Assembly: GCF_029277985.1 (NCBI RefSeq)
Contig: NZ_CP119546.1
Location: forward strand, 3,472,001-3,536,000
Source of the DNA: Providencia stuartii
GTDB lineage: Bacteria; Pseudomonadota; Gammaproteobacteria; Enterobacterales; Enterobacteriaceae
Reading direction: 5' to 3'
Length of the DNA stretch: 64,000 bases
The notes below the pieces were generated by a model that was not told where the DNA came from, did not search any database, and saw only the letters and a list, made by a program, of their open reading frames with translations. This document shows positions 9,868-18,738 of the stretch, piece after piece. The position numbers and the translations under genes were made by a program. Each line of letters starts with the position of its first letter. Position 1 is the first letter of the stretch.

Positions 9868-10395
9868 TCAACTTATTGAAATATCCCAATCTTGGTTGTT
9901 TGATGTATCGATACCCAGCGATATCACGTTACTTCCCACCACCATTTCCCCCAGTAAAATAGGTACTGGCCTACCTTGACCAACAAGGTTTTCAGCGCTG
10001 GAAAATGAGTTGTTTGTTATCTTGTCTGACTGTGCGTCAGTAGATGATGGTTTGTTAGGTGTTTTGAATAATGTATAAAGTGACAAAGCAATAGAAGCTG
10101 CGACAAGTCCAACAACAACCCACGTTGCGATACCTCCTGCTATAGCCCCTTCCACTACGGGAGTAAACTTAACAATTGTGTTATCGGGTAACGTTCGTTC
10201 GAAATGAAAAGATAATTCGTCAGGGTGGACGTTTTGATTGTTAATGCTGATATGCATCTGCGATTGTGTAAACGCTTTTCTAAATTCTATATCTTGACCA
10301 AACAATATTCGCAATCCTCGGCTAATACTGTCTGTGCTCATATTGAGGTCGCTAAAATATCTTCGAAGATGCCCTCCGAATTCAAATTTAACCAT
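9868..10395 (-). CDS. Tail assembly protein I
   Basis: 175-residue homologue of lambda gpI. The start MVKFEFGGHLRRYFSDL is the family hallmark, followed by a glycine-rich hydrophobic stretch (GAIAGGIATWVVVGLVAASIALSLY, here given in part as residues about 83-107). It overlaps the end of the K gene by 58 nt in another frame, as in lambda relatives, suggesting translational coupling. Acts in tip assembly. Confidence 0.88.
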   Translation of the reverse strand: MVKFEFGGHLRRYFSDLNMSTDSISRGLRILFGQDIEFRKAFTQSQMHISINNQNVHPDELSFHFERTLPDNTIVKFTPVVEGAIAGGIATWVVVGLVAASIALSLYTLFKTPNKPSSTDAQSDKITNNSFSSAENLVGQGRPVPILLGEMVVGSNVISLGIDTSNNQDWDISIS

Positions 10396-11063
10396 TTCTC
10401 ATGTCTCCAAATGGAATGTGTCGTGCGCCAGTGCCCCTGCCGTAGAGCCTCTCTGCGGCTTAAATGCCCCGCGCAATCGTGGTGAATTGCAATGTTGTCA
10501 CCAAGGTAGACCATGGCGTGGCTTGGATTCGCTCCGTAAAATGGCGAACGAATGATGATATCGAGTGGTTGAATATCCGAGAGTTCGACTTGATAAAAAC
10601 CATTTTCTGGGAGATTTTTGATATACAAATTTTCATCCCGCAACCACCAGCCGTCAGACCTTTCGAATTCGGGCAAGTCGACGCCACATAAATGATATGC
10701 ATCTCTAAACAGCGTGTAGCAATCCGTAATTCCATGTTCAAAATGTCTACCAAGGAGATGAGGAACAGGCTCAAATACACGCAATCTATTATCGCTAACA
10801 AGCCACCAATCAAGCCCTGTCATGAGTTGCTGTTTTCTGTCTGCGGCAGATAGCCTAAGATTCACTTGAGGGTGGGAATGAAAAACAGCAGTTACCTCTC
10901 CTAGCTTTTCAGCCTCCGACCAATCCCCGCCACTAATGCGAAAATGCTTCTCTGGCTCACTGTGCGAGTTTTTACATTTAAACAAATACGAATTATCAAT
11001 GATCAATCCACACTGCTCTAAATGGCTCTCAGACGCATATTTAATGCACTCATGTTCTAGCAT
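10338..11063 (-). CDS. Tail assembly protein K (JAMM plus NlpC/P60)
   Basis: 241 residues with two enzymatic domains. The N-terminal JAMM/MPN part has HSHPQVNLRLSAADR (HxH...SxxD zinc motif, about residues 62-76). The C-terminal NlpC/P60 part has a catalytic Cys in HGITDCYTLFRD (about 113-124), a His in PSHAMVYLG and HHDCAGHLSRR. Together they suggest proteolytic tip maturation and peptidoglycan cleavage during DNA entry. Overlaps gene I and directly follows L. Confidence 0.9.
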   Translation of the reverse strand: MLEHECIKYASESHLEQCGLIIDNSYLFKCKNSHSEPEKHFRISGGDWSEAEKLGEVTAVFHSHPQVNLRLSAADRKQQLMTGLDWWLVSDNRLRVFEPVPHLLGRHFEHGITDCYTLFRDAYHLCGVDLPEFERSDGWWLRDENLYIKNLPENGFYQVELSDIQPLDIIIRSPFYGANPSHAMVYLGDNIAIHHDCAGHLSRREALRQGHWRTTHSIWRHEKWLNLNSEGIFEDILATSI

Positions 11064-11767
11064 TAACCCACCTTGTTACTATTCGAAAATAGCCCAATCG
11101 GTAATACTTCGGGTTTTGGAAAGCGTAGTCGACAACCTGCTTTGGAATGAGAACATCTATCTTTTAGTGGATCTGATGTTGGCTTATCAAACTCATCAGC
11201 AACAGGCTTTCCAGTGTAACGACAGCCCTCCCCGCGATAAACCCATGTACAGACATCAGCAAGTATTGTGCGAGCTGGAATAATCGCGATATCACTTTCA
11301 GAGGGTGATGCTAAAGCATAAGTAACTTGCTCGGCTGTTTCCTCTGTCATTTCATCAACGATATACCATGACACCGCCTCCAATGTGGGGTTTGCACTTG
11401 GGTTGCCATCTTTGAAATTAATTGCATCAAGCGCTGTCGCTGGCACCTGTCGGCGAATTAATTTAGCGCCAACAATGTCGTTAAAGTCACTATTCAAACC
11501 TGTCATAAAGCCGAATAGATTACTGACTGTTAACGTTGGTTTTGACGATACCCCTGATATTTTGAACTCAAACCCTTCCGCTTTGATTACATGGGCCTGA
11601 TATTCTTTCCCCTGCCAAATTAGATTTTCATAATTTTCATTTACGCCACCATAAAAACGAATAATATCCCCACCTAGGTTTTGTAAATTCAACTCAAATA
11701 AATCGAGTATCGCTGTAACTCCGGCATCTACAGTGGGAATTATCATTTCTTTCGGGATATTTCTCAT
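11063..11767 (-). CDS. Minor tail protein L
   Basis: 234-residue lambda gpL homologue. The C-terminal half has the conserved cysteines ADVCTWVYRGEGCRYTG and DRCSHSKAGCRLRF, which in lambda gpL bind an iron-sulfur cluster. Stop and start overlap those of the M and K genes, so M-L-K-I are tightly coupled. Part of the tail tip. Confidence 0.9.
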   Translation of the reverse strand: MRNIPKEMIIPTVDAGVTAILDLFELNLQNLGGDIIRFYGGVNENYENLIWQGKEYQAHVIKAEGFEFKISGVSSKPTLTVSNLFGFMTGLNSDFNDIVGAKLIRRQVPATALDAINFKDGNPSANPTLEAVSWYIVDEMTEETAEQVTYALASPSESDIAIIPARTILADVCTWVYRGEGCRYTGKPVADEFDKPTSDPLKDRCSHSKAGCRLRFPKPEVLPIGLFSNSNKVG

Positions 11768-12117
11768 CGGGCCACCTCTTCAAACTCTGCCGTTAGTTTG
11801 TGAATTATTCCGTTTTTCGAATAGGACCAACTACGGCAAACATAGCGCCCTTGTAGCCCTGTATCGGAAGGTGTCCATAAAAAAGATTCCACCGCCCCTC
11901 GCGCCTTCAAAAAAGACCTAACCTCTTTTGCTACATTCGGTTTTCCGCATAGCCCATCGACACCAATAAAAGTTAGTGCGGAATATTTAGAAAGTATGGG
12001 ATTAATGCCTTTCTGCTGGCGCTGCTCGTAGCCATCACCAAAGGTAACGACGGATACATTGGGGGTTTCTGTGACAGTGAAATCTTTCTGAGGCACCCAA
12101 TTGAATATTGGGGTCAC
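11764..12117 (-). CDS. Minor tail protein M
   Basis: 117-residue lambda gpM family protein. FNWVPQKDFTVTETPNVSVVTFGDGYEQR and a SFLWTPSDTGLQGRYVCRSW stretch are typical (each given by its key words only). Overlaps the L gene by 4 bp. It links tape measure and tip complexes. Confidence 0.88.
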   Translation of the reverse strand: MTPIFNWVPQKDFTVTETPNVSVVTFGDGYEQRQQKGINPILSKYSALTFIGVDGLCGKPNVAKEVRSFLKARGAVESFLWTPSDTGLQGRYVCRSWSYSKNGIIHKLTAEFEEVAR

Positions 12118-12186
12118 AACTAGTCTCCTTTAGAACTGATCTAATGTCAGGATTTTCAATAGATAAATTTGGTTTATGGTTAAAGG

Positions 12187-12237
12187 TCAGCCCTGTGAAT
12201 TTTACCGAAGGGATGGCTGATTAGCTTCGGTGTGAGG
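12187..12237 (+). promoter_or_regulatory. Potential pseudoknot leader, copy A
   Basis: Two crossing 6-bp pairings: TCAGCC (12187-12192) with GGCTGA (12215-12220), and CCGAAG (12205-12210) with CTTCGG (12225-12230). The order 1-2-1'-2' makes an H-type pseudoknot. The ribosome binding site GTGAGG follows the second stem at once. The same layout occurs at 37123-37173. Confidence 0.6.
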
Positions 12238-12244
12238 AAATTTA

Positions 12245-12472
12245 ATGACCAAAAAACCAACTGGTATACTTAACAACATTTCAATGGGCACCATCTGTGA
12301 TACAAAAGAAGATATAGCAGGTGAAGTTACCGCTCTAAAATTAGCCGTTGCTCTTATTTTTAGGCGAATGACAAAGGATGCTCAAGAGGAAATGCTAATT
12401 GAAATGCGCCAATTAAAAATGAAAGAATTAAACAAAGTGGCAGATGAATTGGCTCAATTTCAGTTAAAATAG
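12245..12472 (+). CDS. Small helical phage protein, cassette copy A
   Basis: 75 residues, predicted mostly helical, not recognised. A DIAGEVTALKLAVALIF segment resembles EIQDEVAALRIAFGYL in the protein at 37180-37422. It runs against the late operon between M and the tape measure gene, and is preceded by the pseudoknot-like leader and GTGAGG. It converges with the coiled-coil gene at 12474, with 1 nt between the stops. Likely a moron with its own control. Confidence 0.68.
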   Translation: MTKKPTGILNNISMGTICDTKEDIAGEVTALKLAVALIFRRMTKDAQEEMLIEMRQLKMKELNKVADELAQFQLK

Positions 12473-12473
12473 A

Positions 12474-12680
12474 TTATTTGGCTGAGCTATAGATACTAAA
12501 TTTATGGCAGCTAAAACCAATACTGTTACTAAGTAAAGGTTGATTAACTTCCCGTAATTCACAGCTCATTGCCGCTTGCATGTCAGTGAGCTGTTTTTGT
12601 AATTCCTCGATTTGAGCACTTTGCTGCGTTACTCGTGCTGATAACTCACTGATCACTGCTTCTAAATGTTGATTGCTCAT
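12474..12680 (-). CDS. Small coiled-coil (SlyX-like) protein, cassette copy A
   Basis: 68 residues. The N-terminal half is a clear heptad coiled coil (SNQHLEAVISELSARVTQQS), resembling short SlyX-type proteins. The first 17 residues are nearly identical to those of the protein at 37426-37617, and both share an AGAGAGGTAGTT leader before ATG. The C-terminal halves are unrelated. Function unknown. Confidence 0.68.
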   Translation of the reverse strand: MSNQHLEAVISELSARVTQQSAQIEELQKQLTDMQAAMSCELREVNQPLLSNSIGFSCHKFSIYSSAK

Positions 12681-12695
12681 AACTACCTCTCTTAA

Positions 12696-15600
12696 TTAAC
12701 TTAACATTCCACCTACACGTTTTTGGTCTTTTATAACCATCAAGGTTGTGGTTTTCATCATATCTTGCATTCTTTGCATTGTTGCTTCATCTATTCCATT
12801 TGTCGTATGAATAGTGAAGTAATTTTCTTGCTGGATTGTTATCCCGCCACCAGAACCGCCGCCGATATCTTTATTCGAAATAACTCGCCCATTGTCACCC
12901 GGTATCATGTATTGCTTACCGGAGCTTGTTTTGTAAATCTCTGGCTTGCCATTTTCACCGACTCGGTAATATTTATCCGCTGATACTGGTCCGCCGCTTT
13001 CACGCCCTCCACCAAATGCCATGCCCACTGCTTGAGTTCCCATACCAGAAAGCTGACTTCCCATCTGCCCACCGGCCATCGCTGTTTGAAATGCCGTCAA
13101 TCCAGTTGCCGAGGCCGTACCTAACGTTGCTATAGAGGCCGCAATTGCCGCCGGAGTCCATGCTGCCAATGCTGCCGCGCCTCCTGCTGTTGCTGTTGCG
13201 GCTGCTGCCATCGCTGATGCTTTGCCGAGCGTTTGAGATAAAATGAAGTTCTTCACCATCTCAACACCCATCTGAACAAATGAGTTAACCAATGTATTTA
13301 ATATCGTGCTTCCCATTGAGCGAAGGGCTTCTTCTGCTGACATGCTGCCAGTAATGATCCCTGTAAGAGCATTGGATGCGTTACCGGAAAACGAATCAAT
13401 AGCGCCTGTGAGCATTTCAAAACCGAGATTTTGCTGTCTCAGTATTTGCCATCCCGCCTCGGTCATCTGCTTGTTGAATTCGTTCTGAGAAGCTGTCCTC
13501 AACATTAGATACTGAGCATCTGTCGCCTCTTTTGCAGCAGTAAACTGCTCGTGAGTCATTTGCTGTTTTGCATAAGCCTCTTCAAGTAACGCCTGCTCTT
13601 GATTGTGGAAGTTCTCCATCATCACCAGCTTTTTAGCTTGTTCATTTGCTAAAGCTTGGATGGGGTCGAATTTGGCTCGATTTTCTTCGATGTTGTTGAC
13701 TGTGCTATTGACTTTGATGTCAGTCATTCCCTGCTCAAATGCCTGAGTTGCTTCTCTGCCTAATCGCGTAAACGTTTCTTTATCGATGAATCCCTCATCA
13801 AACATACGTCGAATAGTTTTAGCTTCCTCTCCGAATTCACGGGCCAGCTTTAACTCTGGTGTGGCTTCTTGCGCTCTAGTAAAGTCATTAACTTTTTGGG
13901 TTAGGTCGTATATTTCAGCTGCTTCCTTTGCCACAGCATCTTTCTGACCTTGAGTCGCTTTTTCACCAAGCTTCTGAATGGCTTCAAATACAGCCATTTC
14001 TTTATTTACATCACCAACACCAGAGCTTAGTAACTCAAAGCGTTTTTGTAATGAAGCTAGTTCAGTTTGTTGGCGTTTGATTTCTTCAGAGGCTTTATCT
14101 TTCTTACCGCCACTGCTTGTTTTTTTCTTACTGTTCGATATTTGTGTTTGTATCTTATATTGCTCTTTTAATGCCAATATGTATCTGTTAAGAACATCAG
14201 GATCATCAATACCAGCTTGAGCTGCTTTAACCGTTGCTAAATACTCAATTGCGGCATCTTTACCTTCTTCCATTTCTATTTTCAAGGCTTGAACATTCTC
14301 CTCAACACCTTGAAGCATTAACTCAAACTTATTATTTCTCTCTGCCTCTAACGCATTCCTATAGTTTGAAACTTGAATTTCAGCCTCACTAGCTTGAACG
14401 CCCGAATCTATTAGCTTTTTCTCCAAGGCATCTAATGCCATTTCCATTTTTGCTGCTTCTGGTGACCCAAGAGCAATAGTTTTAGCGAGCAACTTATTTG
14501 ATTCAATTGTATTTTTTGTTGCTTCATTAAAAATATTAATTGCTTCTACGCGCTCAGGCTCAATACCTTTTCTATCCTTAAACACCTGATTAGATTTTCG
14601 CTGCTGAGCTTCTTGTTCTCTTATTTTTTTTGTGCCTTCCTCTATTAGCAAATTGACTTTGCCTAATTCATTAGTGGCCCATTCTATTGACTTACTAATG
14701 TTAAAGTTTGGCTCTTTTTTACTCATCCTCTCAAGGGAGCTTTCTAAATTTTTAGCTTCTTCTACACTTTTTGCTAATTCCTCTTTCGTTTTGGCGATCC
14801 TGATGCCAAGCTCCCTAGAGACAACCTCTGCCTGTTTAGATGTTAATGAGTCTATTTTCTTGATCATCTCATCTATTTTAGCGTTATATTCTTTTAATGC
14901 AGTGTCGTCCGTCATGGCTTCATATAAAGCATAAACTCCTGCTGCCGCTAGAAGAAATAATCCTGCTGGCCCACCTAATAATGCCATTACACCACGAAGG
15001 CCATTCATTGCCATTGTTTGAGCTTGAGTCGCGAGCGTTGCCTTTGCCGTAGCAGCTGCAACAGCTTCATTCGTAGCAGTTAATGTTGCTTTTGCCTTTT
15101 GTTCTAATGCAGTAGCTGCTGCAACTTTTGCGCTTGCAGCCATCTCTGCTTCCTTGGCTTTTTGTAAGGCTAATGAAGCTGCCGCTTGTTCTTTATCGAT
15201 CTGATTCCCGATGGCTTGCATTTTCTTTTCTGTAGCCATCATTTTATTTCTTGCAGTAACTACCGCTTGATAGTTTTCTGCTTTAGGTGCTATTTGGTAT
15301 GTTGACTCGGCATCTTTTAATAATTCTCTTTGAATTTTAACTTGTTGCTGTAACTGCCCATATTGTTTTTCCAATGAAACAGTTAAGCTGTCCGCTGCTG
15401 CTACTTTTTGTTTAGCCGCTTCAATTGCTGATTGTGCTGCCGCCTTTTCTTCTTTGGCATTTAGTACCATTTGTGCCGCTGATGCCTGATAGGTTTCAGC
15501 TTGTTTCTTATTGGCTTCAGCATTTGCTAACTCAGCCTGAGTTGCTTCTATTGCAGCTTTTGTATGGCTGATTAGTGATGCCGTGGCACTACCTACATTA

Positions 15601-15938
15601 CTAACATATCCAGCACCTAATTGACTAGATACAGTGCTCAACACCCCTGTAAATCTATTATGTGATTGCATAGCTTTATCAGTTGCCGCTGAATTAGCCC
15701 CTATCTTTCCAGACAATTGAGCCATGTCACGAGATAGCTTATTTATTTCTGGCATCTTCATGGCTGTAGCCACTTGGGATGCGGTTTTATCTAGTCTATT
15801 TAAGGAGTCAGTGGCTTTATCTGTGCTTTTCTCTACGCTGTCCATTACTTTGTTAACTTGCTTCTCACCGACAAGCAATTCTTTAATATCCATGCTTACA
15901 TCGTAGTGGATACCACCTGCTGATTGGCTTTCTGACAT
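12696..15938 (-). CDS. Tail length tape measure protein
   Basis: 1080 residues, the largest helical protein of the phage. Long coiled coils rich in Ala/Gln/Glu/Lys run from about 30 to 330, and a hydrophobic segment GLRGVMALLGGPAGLFLLAA lies at about 315-340. The C-terminal part has the lambda gpH-type region with FSGNASNALTGIITGSMSAEE and an Ala/Gly-rich stretch. It sets tail length and is ejected with DNA. The usual directly preceding chaperone genes are 8 kb away, beyond an accessory island. Confidence 0.93.
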   Translation of the reverse strand: MSESQSAGGIHYDVSMDIKELLVGEKQVNKVMDSVEKSTDKATDSLNRLDKTASQVATAMKMPEINKLSRDMAQLSGKIGANSAATDKAMQSHNRFTGVLSTVSSQLGAGYVSNVGSATASLISHTKAAIEATQAELANAEANKKQAETYQASAAQMVLNAKEEKAAAQSAIEAAKQKVAAADSLTVSLEKQYGQLQQQVKIQRELLKDAESTYQIAPKAENYQAVVTARNKMMATEKKMQAIGNQIDKEQAAASLALQKAKEAEMAASAKVAAATALEQKAKATLTATNEAVAAATAKATLATQAQTMAMNGLRGVMALLGGPAGLFLLAAAGVYALYEAMTDDTALKEYNAKIDEMIKKIDSLTSKQAEVVSRELGIRIAKTKEELAKSVEEAKNLESSLERMSKKEPNFNISKSIEWATNELGKVNLLIEEGTKKIREQEAQQRKSNQVFKDRKGIEPERVEAINIFNEATKNTIESNKLLAKTIALGSPEAAKMEMALDALEKKLIDSGVQASEAEIQVSNYRNALEAERNNKFELMLQGVEENVQALKIEMEEGKDAAIEYLATVKAAQAGIDDPDVLNRYILALKEQYKIQTQISNSKKKTSSGGKKDKASEEIKRQQTELASLQKRFELLSSGVGDVNKEMAVFEAIQKLGEKATQGQKDAVAKEAAEIYDLTQKVNDFTRAQEATPELKLAREFGEEAKTIRRMFDEGFIDKETFTRLGREATQAFEQGMTDIKVNSTVNNIEENRAKFDPIQALANEQAKKLVMMENFHNQEQALLEEAYAKQQMTHEQFTAAKEATDAQYLMLRTASQNEFNKQMTEAGWQILRQQNLGFEMLTGAIDSFSGNASNALTGIITGSMSAEEALRSMGSTILNTLVNSFVQMGVEMVKNFILSQTLGKASAMAAAATATAGGAAALAAWTPAAIAASIATLGTASATGLTAFQTAMAGGQMGSQLSGMGTQAVGMAFGGGRESGGPVSADKYYRVGENGKPEIYKTSSGKQYMIPGDNGRVISNKDIGGGSGGGITIQQENYFTIHTTNGIDEATMQRMQDMMKTTTLMVIKDQKRVGGMLS

Positions 15939-15955
15939 AATTATTTTCCTCTAGA

Positions 15956-15986
15956 AAAAAGAAAGCCCCGTCAATTTGACAGGGCC
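15956..15986 (-). terminator. Terminator downstream of the mnt-GHKL operon
   Basis: Minus strand GCCCTGTC-AAATT-GACGGGGC then TTTCTTTTTT. It lies between the last accessory gene and the tape measure gene, so it would insulate the lysogenically expressed accessory genes from tail genes. Late transcription must be antiterminated to pass. Confidence 0.75.
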
Positions 15987-16008
15987 TATGCATAAAATGG
16001 GTTTGTTT

Positions 16009-16401
16009 TTAGTACTTATAACCTTTCTGTCGGCAAAATTTATTAACCGACTCAACACTTAAGTTATCCGTTGCGTCACTAACTGTTATTGGTGCTACCA
16101 CAAATACGCGCTCACCTTTATCATTTACTGTGTCAACGATAAATACATTGAATGGTGTAAATCCAGCATATGCACCATATGAATTCTTCGAGTTAACCAT
16201 CCCGCAATACACTCCAGACTTACCTTCATAAATTAATTTATTGTGTTTGAAGTCTGCCGTGTATGGGTCTTTAAGCTTTTCCTTTACTGTCTTTTCAATC
16301 TCTTTTTTCTCGTTATCAGTTAAATCTCGTTCGATTACCTGATTAGAATATGCATTAAAACCTACCACTAAAATAAACAAGCCAATCAATGCTTTTTTCA
16401 T
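16009..16401 (-). CDS. Exported small protein of unknown function
   Basis: About 130 residues from the ATG at 16401. This start gives a clean signal peptide, MKKALIGLFILVVGFNAYS, so the mature protein should be periplasmic. It then has a Lys-rich stretch with LKDPYTADFKHNKL and YCGMVNSKNSYGAY, and a C-terminal VNKFCRQKGYKY, with two cysteines that may pair. Such proteins occur in enterobacterial prophages; role unknown. It is the last gene of the set starting with mnt (18615), and an envelope-located product there could act in exclusion (inference). Confidence 0.65.
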   Translation of the reverse strand: MKKALIGLFILVVGFNAYSNQVIERDLTDNEKKEIEKTVKEKLKDPYTADFKHNKLIYEGKSGVYCGMVNSKNSYGAYAGFTPFNVFIVDTVNDKGERVFVVAPITVSDATDNLSVESVNKFCRQKGYKY

Positions 16402-16471
16402 CCTTAGTACCTTTTTGCTATTTTTGGCAACTATAAACACTAACCAGTGCAAATTGAAGCAATTCTGATGC

Positions 16472-16867
16472 TTATTGTTTATTACTACCAGAACCCCAAC
16501 CCTCGGCGCTGATCTTTCTAGTTATCTCATCAAGCCTCTGTTGGTTACCATTTTTCCTCAAAATAACGCACATTTGATTGAATGCATAATGGCTAGGATA
16601 GTAAAAATCACTAGCTGGCGATGGCTTTCCAAATATGGTGTGATACTCGTCGCACTCTCTTTCATGCTTGTTTTTCATTGAACGCATAACTAGTCCAGAT
16701 ATTGAAATCGCCATATCGCATAGCTCTATAGCTTTATCAAGGCAATCTTTCTTCTCTCTGTTCTTATATTGTTTCTTTATTTCTTCTTGAAGATCAAAGT
16801 GAAGCTTTATTATCTCATCATCGCTAAGATTATGTATTTTATCTACTTTACTCTTGTATTTACTCAT
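16472..16867 (-). CDS. Hypothetical protein in the mnt operon
   Basis: 131 residues, soluble, rich in Lys and Glu in the first half (EEIKKQYKNREKKDCLDKAIE), with three aromatic residues in SDFYYPSHYAF. Not recognised. It starts about 50 nt after the GHKL gene on the same strand with a GGAG ribosome binding site, so it is probably co-transcribed. Confidence 0.6.
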   Translation of the reverse strand: MSKYKSKVDKIHNLSDDEIIKLHFDLQEEIKKQYKNREKKDCLDKAIELCDMAISISGLVMRSMKNKHERECDEYHTIFGKPSPASDFYYPSHYAFNQMCVILRKNGNQQRLDEITRKISAEGWGSGSNKQ

Positions 16868-16918
16868 GGAGAACTCCTAATAAATTAATGCTTACAGCAA
16901 TTTATCAAAACCTAACCA

Positions 16919-18376
16919 TCACCAGAATTTATACCAAGGTTTTTTACTTTTTGTCATGCTAATGCCATCAATGTCATTTCTTTGGCTATTTGCCAGTAAT
17001 AAGCAATAAGCATTGCCTATTTCATTGGTTAACTCGGTTTCAAATTCTCTATTCACATCTGGCAGGCCTGTTTTAGCATGCACTAATTCATGGACAAGAG
17101 TTCCACTAAACATAGAAAGTGATTTTAATGTTTTCCGTGACATTACAATGCAATTTGAATTAGGGTCCCAACATCCCAACGTTTCTCTCATTGTCATATC
17201 ATCGAGTCGCATGGCATCAGAAAGCTTTATATCAACAACGTAGCTAGGTAGACCACCAAATAATCTTACTATTTCATCTTTAAATTGATAAATATCTCGC
17301 TCCTCTCCAGAGAGAGCGGACTCATTGATAAATTTAAATATAAAGCTATCGTTATATGCTTGTTTGAAATTATCGATATCGTTAATTGCATTCCCATCTA
17401 TATCTTGAGAGTCTGCAATTCGCGCTCTTAAATTATGAGGAATAGTTACTATTCGAACACCATTTGTTCTAGCCTCATCAATCAGCGAACCATGCAACAT
17501 CCCCTCTTCTGATGTAACAAACATCACATTTCCTGATGAGTTCAAAATCGATACGGCATGCTCTTGTACATCAATCCATGATAACTCATCATGCATTGTT
17601 CCATACTCATAGCCAGACATATCATCAGCAAGCTTATCGATTACGATTTCGTTTTTAGACGATAACAGAATTCTTTTTACCGTGTCGGTGTAAGCACTAC
17701 GGCCAACATTAGTTCTTTCCCTGTTAATTGATTTTTTTAGTTGAGCATTTAGGCGTGTGATATTATATGAAAACAAAAAGTTTTCTTCTCTAGCAACTAG
17801 CACGCCATTTATATAAATTTTCCCTTCACCATCACTATTTTCAATAACCTGACCATATCCAGTGGTGTCTATAATCTTGGCGCCACTGAAATTAAGGAAA
17901 AGCAATTTAGCTTCCTCTACTTCATTGTCATCAATGTTACTTAACTTAACCTCTGTACCAACGAAATCAGCATCTAGAGGTTCCTCAATGATCGCATGCA
18001 GTGTGGTTATATCGCCAAATCCTTGCTTGGTCATTTTTGTTGTTTTTATAATGCCATGCTTTGACTTTATTAAACATTCAACACCATGTCTCTCAAACGT
18101 TGCCAAAGCATCCTTCAGGCCTATACCGAATCGACCAATAACATTTTGAGCATTAAGTTTCTCTTGATTCTCATTTTGGGTTAAGTGGGTGTAAGTAATG
18201 CCTCTACCAAAATCCCTGATAACCCAGCCATTGTCAGATTTCAATATTTGGACTTCTTCAGTTTCAGTTAGTGCTTGCTCATCCAAGGCATTAGCGATAA
18301 TTTCTCGCACTGCATGCCTAACTTCCCAGTTCTCTAATATCTTTTCTATATTTAAATCAAAAGCTTTTGTAGTCAT
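16919..18376 (-). CDS. GHKL ATPase fused to a HExxH zinc-peptidase-like domain
   Basis: 485 residues. The N-terminal third is a Hsp90/MutL-type ATPase: N box REIIANALDEQ (E25, N29), DFGRGI at 55-60 (DxGxG), GRFGIG at 81-86 and a GTEVKL motif near 140. The middle has the MutL-like arginine-rich NRERTNVGRSAYTD. Near the C-terminus is GTLVHELVHAKTG (HELVH at 429-433) followed by ETELTNE, which could give the third zinc ligand: a minimal metallopeptidase. The start overlaps the mnt stop by 4 bp. ATPase and zincin motifs are direct observations; a role in superinfection exclusion or defence is inference from its place beside mnt. Confidence 0.82.
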   Translation of the reverse strand: MTTKAFDLNIEKILENWEVRHAVREIIANALDEQALTETEEVQILKSDNGWVIRDFGRGITYTHLTQNENQEKLNAQNVIGRFGIGLKDALATFERHGVECLIKSKHGIIKTTKMTKQGFGDITTLHAIIEEPLDADFVGTEVKLSNIDDNEVEEAKLLFLNFSGAKIIDTTGYGQVIENSDGEGKIYINGVLVAREENFLFSYNITRLNAQLKKSINRERTNVGRSAYTDTVKRILLSSKNEIVIDKLADDMSGYEYGTMHDELSWIDVQEHAVSILNSSGNVMFVTSEEGMLHGSLIDEARTNGVRIVTIPHNLRARIADSQDIDGNAINDIDNFKQAYNDSFIFKFINESALSGEERDIYQFKDEIVRLFGGLPSYVVDIKLSDAMRLDDMTMRETLGCWDPNSNCIVMSRKTLKSLSMFSGTLVHELVHAKTGLPDVNREFETELTNEIGNAYCLLLANSQRNDIDGISMTKSKKPWYKFW

Positions 18377-18615
18377 GATTTACCCTCATACATCTTCTTG
18401 ACGGTTTCCATGAATAGCTCTTTGAATTTATCTGATTCTAAGTTGGCAAGTTCGTCTATGTTCTTCGGTTTTCTTTCTTCGTCTACTGCCGCCTGTAAAA
18501 TCATGACCATTTCGGAATTAAGTGACCTGCCGTTTTTCTTGGCTCTTTCTGCCAGCTTTTCTTTTAGGCTATCAGGCATCCGTAGGCTGTATGGGATGAT
18601 ATCTCTTATTCGTGA
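18373..18615 (-). CDS. mnt: Mnt-like ribbon-helix-helix repressor
   Basis: 80-residue Arc/Mnt-family repressor from the ATG at 18615. The ribbon-helix-helix core is PYSLRMPDSLKEKLAERAKK followed by NGRSLNSEMVMILQAAV. The C-terminal helix KELFMETVKKMYEG resembles the tetramerising tail of P22 Mnt, whose length (82) is close. Divergent from an Arc-like gene and antirepressor, which is the P22 immI arrangement. Expected to repress ant in the lysogen. Confidence 0.85.
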   Translation of the reverse strand, partial: SRIRDIIPYSLRMPDSLKEKLAERAKKNGRSLNSEMVMILQAAVDEERKPKNIDELANLESDKFKELFMETVKKMYEGKS

Positions 18616-18738
18616 CATTTTACTTTTCTCATAACACCACATTGATATCACAATATATCCAAATAAACTTTGACAATATAGGATTACGTTGATACCTTTG
18701 TGACATCACTTTAACTCACAACAAACAAAGGATGTACT
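18616..18738. promoter_or_regulatory. mnt/arc divergent promoter region
   Basis: Contains TTGACA (18670-18675) with TACCTT 17 bp downstream on the plus strand, a plausible P-ant. A TGATATCA dyad lies near 18643. Mnt and Arc operators are expected here but were not defined. Confidence 0.5.
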
